Assembly: GCA_021199405.1 (NCBI GenBank)
Contig: JAJQID010000266.1
Span: 1 to 6,491, forward strand
DNA from: Lachnospiraceae bacterium
Lineage (GTDB): Bacteria; Bacillota; Clostridia; Lachnospirales; Lachnospiraceae
Direction: 5' to 3'
Length of the DNA stretch: 6,491 bases
The translations under genes and the position numbers were made by a program. Below, piece after piece: positions 6,091 to 6,491 of this stretch (positions within the stretch are counted from its first letter, which is position 1; each line of letters opens with the position of its first letter). The notes under the pieces were generated by a model, which saw nothing but the letters and a program-made list of their open reading frames with translations, made no database searches and was not told the origin of the DNA.

Positions 6091-6491
6091 ATGATTGCGT
6101 TTTTGACCAGCTCCCCCAACGGGCGCTACAGAGAAAAAGACCACAGGAGCATCGTTCCCCTGAACCCGGAAAACGGCTTTACGGACAGATTAAAAAAATA
6201 CTGGAAGAATGACGCAAGAGGACTGCTGCTTGCCGCCATGCCGGACCTTGCTGAATTAAACGACGCCATCTGTTCTTCCATGAAAGCGACCTTTGAGGTC
6301 AGCGGATTTTCTGTGAGCAGTCTGGAGATTTGTGACAGCCGTGACTTTTCTCAGATTCAAAAGCTTGGAAATTACGATTTCCTGATCCTTGGCGGCGGAC
6401 ATGTACCCACCCAGCATGCTTTCTTTGAAAAAATCGCCCTGAAGGAGGCTATGAAAAAATATGACGGAATTGTCATCGGAATCAGCGCCGG
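6091..6491 (+). CDS. Peptidase S51 / dipeptidase E-like protein, 5' part
   Basis: The first 133 codons of a reading frame that runs off the right edge. The translation starts MIAFLTSSPNG. It has the class I glutamine-amidotransferase-like fold pattern of peptidase S51: strand FLILGGGH (97-104) with the glycine-rich turn, then strand GIVIGISAG at 126-134, where S132 is the expected nucleophile at the elbow. Known S51 members include dipeptidase E, which cleaves N-terminal aspartyl dipeptides, and cyanophycinase; the HVPTQ after GGG is where S51 proteins often have N-T, so the specificity may differ. The expected histidine and acidic residue of the active site lie beyond the edge. GAGG seven bases before the ATG supports the start. 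An upstream ATG at 6078 is in another frame and closes at once. The gene is transcribed divergently from the Nudix operon. Full-length proteins of this type are around 230-260 residues, so roughly half is seen. Confidence 0.78.
   Translation, partial: MIAFLTSSPNGRYREKDHRSIVPLNPENGFTDRLKKYWKNDARGLLLAAMPDLAELNDAICSSMKATFEVSGFSVSSLEICDSRDFSQIQKLGNYDFLILGGGHVPTQHAFFEKIALKEAMKKYDGIVIGISA

Noticed and set aside
6078..6212. Short plus-strand frame starting at the ATG at 6078
   Set aside because: It overlaps the S51-like gene out of frame, ends after about 44 codons, and its ATG overlaps the ribosome binding site used by the start at 6091.
1..6491. CRISPR array, tRNA, rRNA, insertion sequence or phage genes
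   Set aside because: No spaced repeats of CRISPR type, no tRNA cloverleaf, no transposase or terminal inverted repeats and no phage proteins were seen.

Overview
The window looks like chromosomal DNA of an anaerobic Gram-positive bacterium of the Clostridia, probably Lachnospiraceae-like. The basis is a PerR-type repressor beside a rubrerythrin with an N-terminal rubredoxin domain (the 'reverse' order common in clostridia), strong AGGAGG-type ribosome binding sites, moderate GC content and the style of the surface-polysaccharide proteins. The species cannot be read from the sequence.

Layout. (1) Positions 14-1035, plus strand: an oxidative-stress pair, a PerR-like metal-dependent repressor followed 53 bp later by a reverse rubrerythrin. 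The gap between them holds a plausible degenerate PerR box. (2) Positions 1068-1102: a perfect 14-bp inverted repeat between convergent genes, read as a bidirectional terminator. (3) Positions 5845-1128, minus strand: a likely operon of a Nudix hydrolase, a 701-residue fusion of a SAM methyltransferase, a choline-kinase/APH-like kinase domain and a C-terminal putative beta-rich domain, and a 663-residue protein with two GT2 glycosyltransferase domains behind an N-terminal coiled coil. (4) Positions 5846-6090: a divergent intergenic region with 11-bp tandem repeats and a consensus -35 box. (5) Positions 6091-6491, plus strand: the 5' part of a peptidase S51-like (dipeptidase E type) gene, cut by the window edge just after its nucleophile serine.

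How the genes work together. PerR and rubrerythrin form a classic peroxide-sensing and peroxide-reducing unit. The methyltransferase-kinase fusion and the tandem glycosyltransferase probably act on one cell-surface glycan. The methyltransferase-then-kinase order recalls WbdD, the O-antigen chain terminator of Gram-negative bacteria, which makes this pair the most interesting part of the window. The Nudix enzyme is probably a nucleotide-pool sanitiser that shares the transcript. The S51-like gene is transcribed divergently from its own promoter, possibly under a regulator that binds the tandem repeats.
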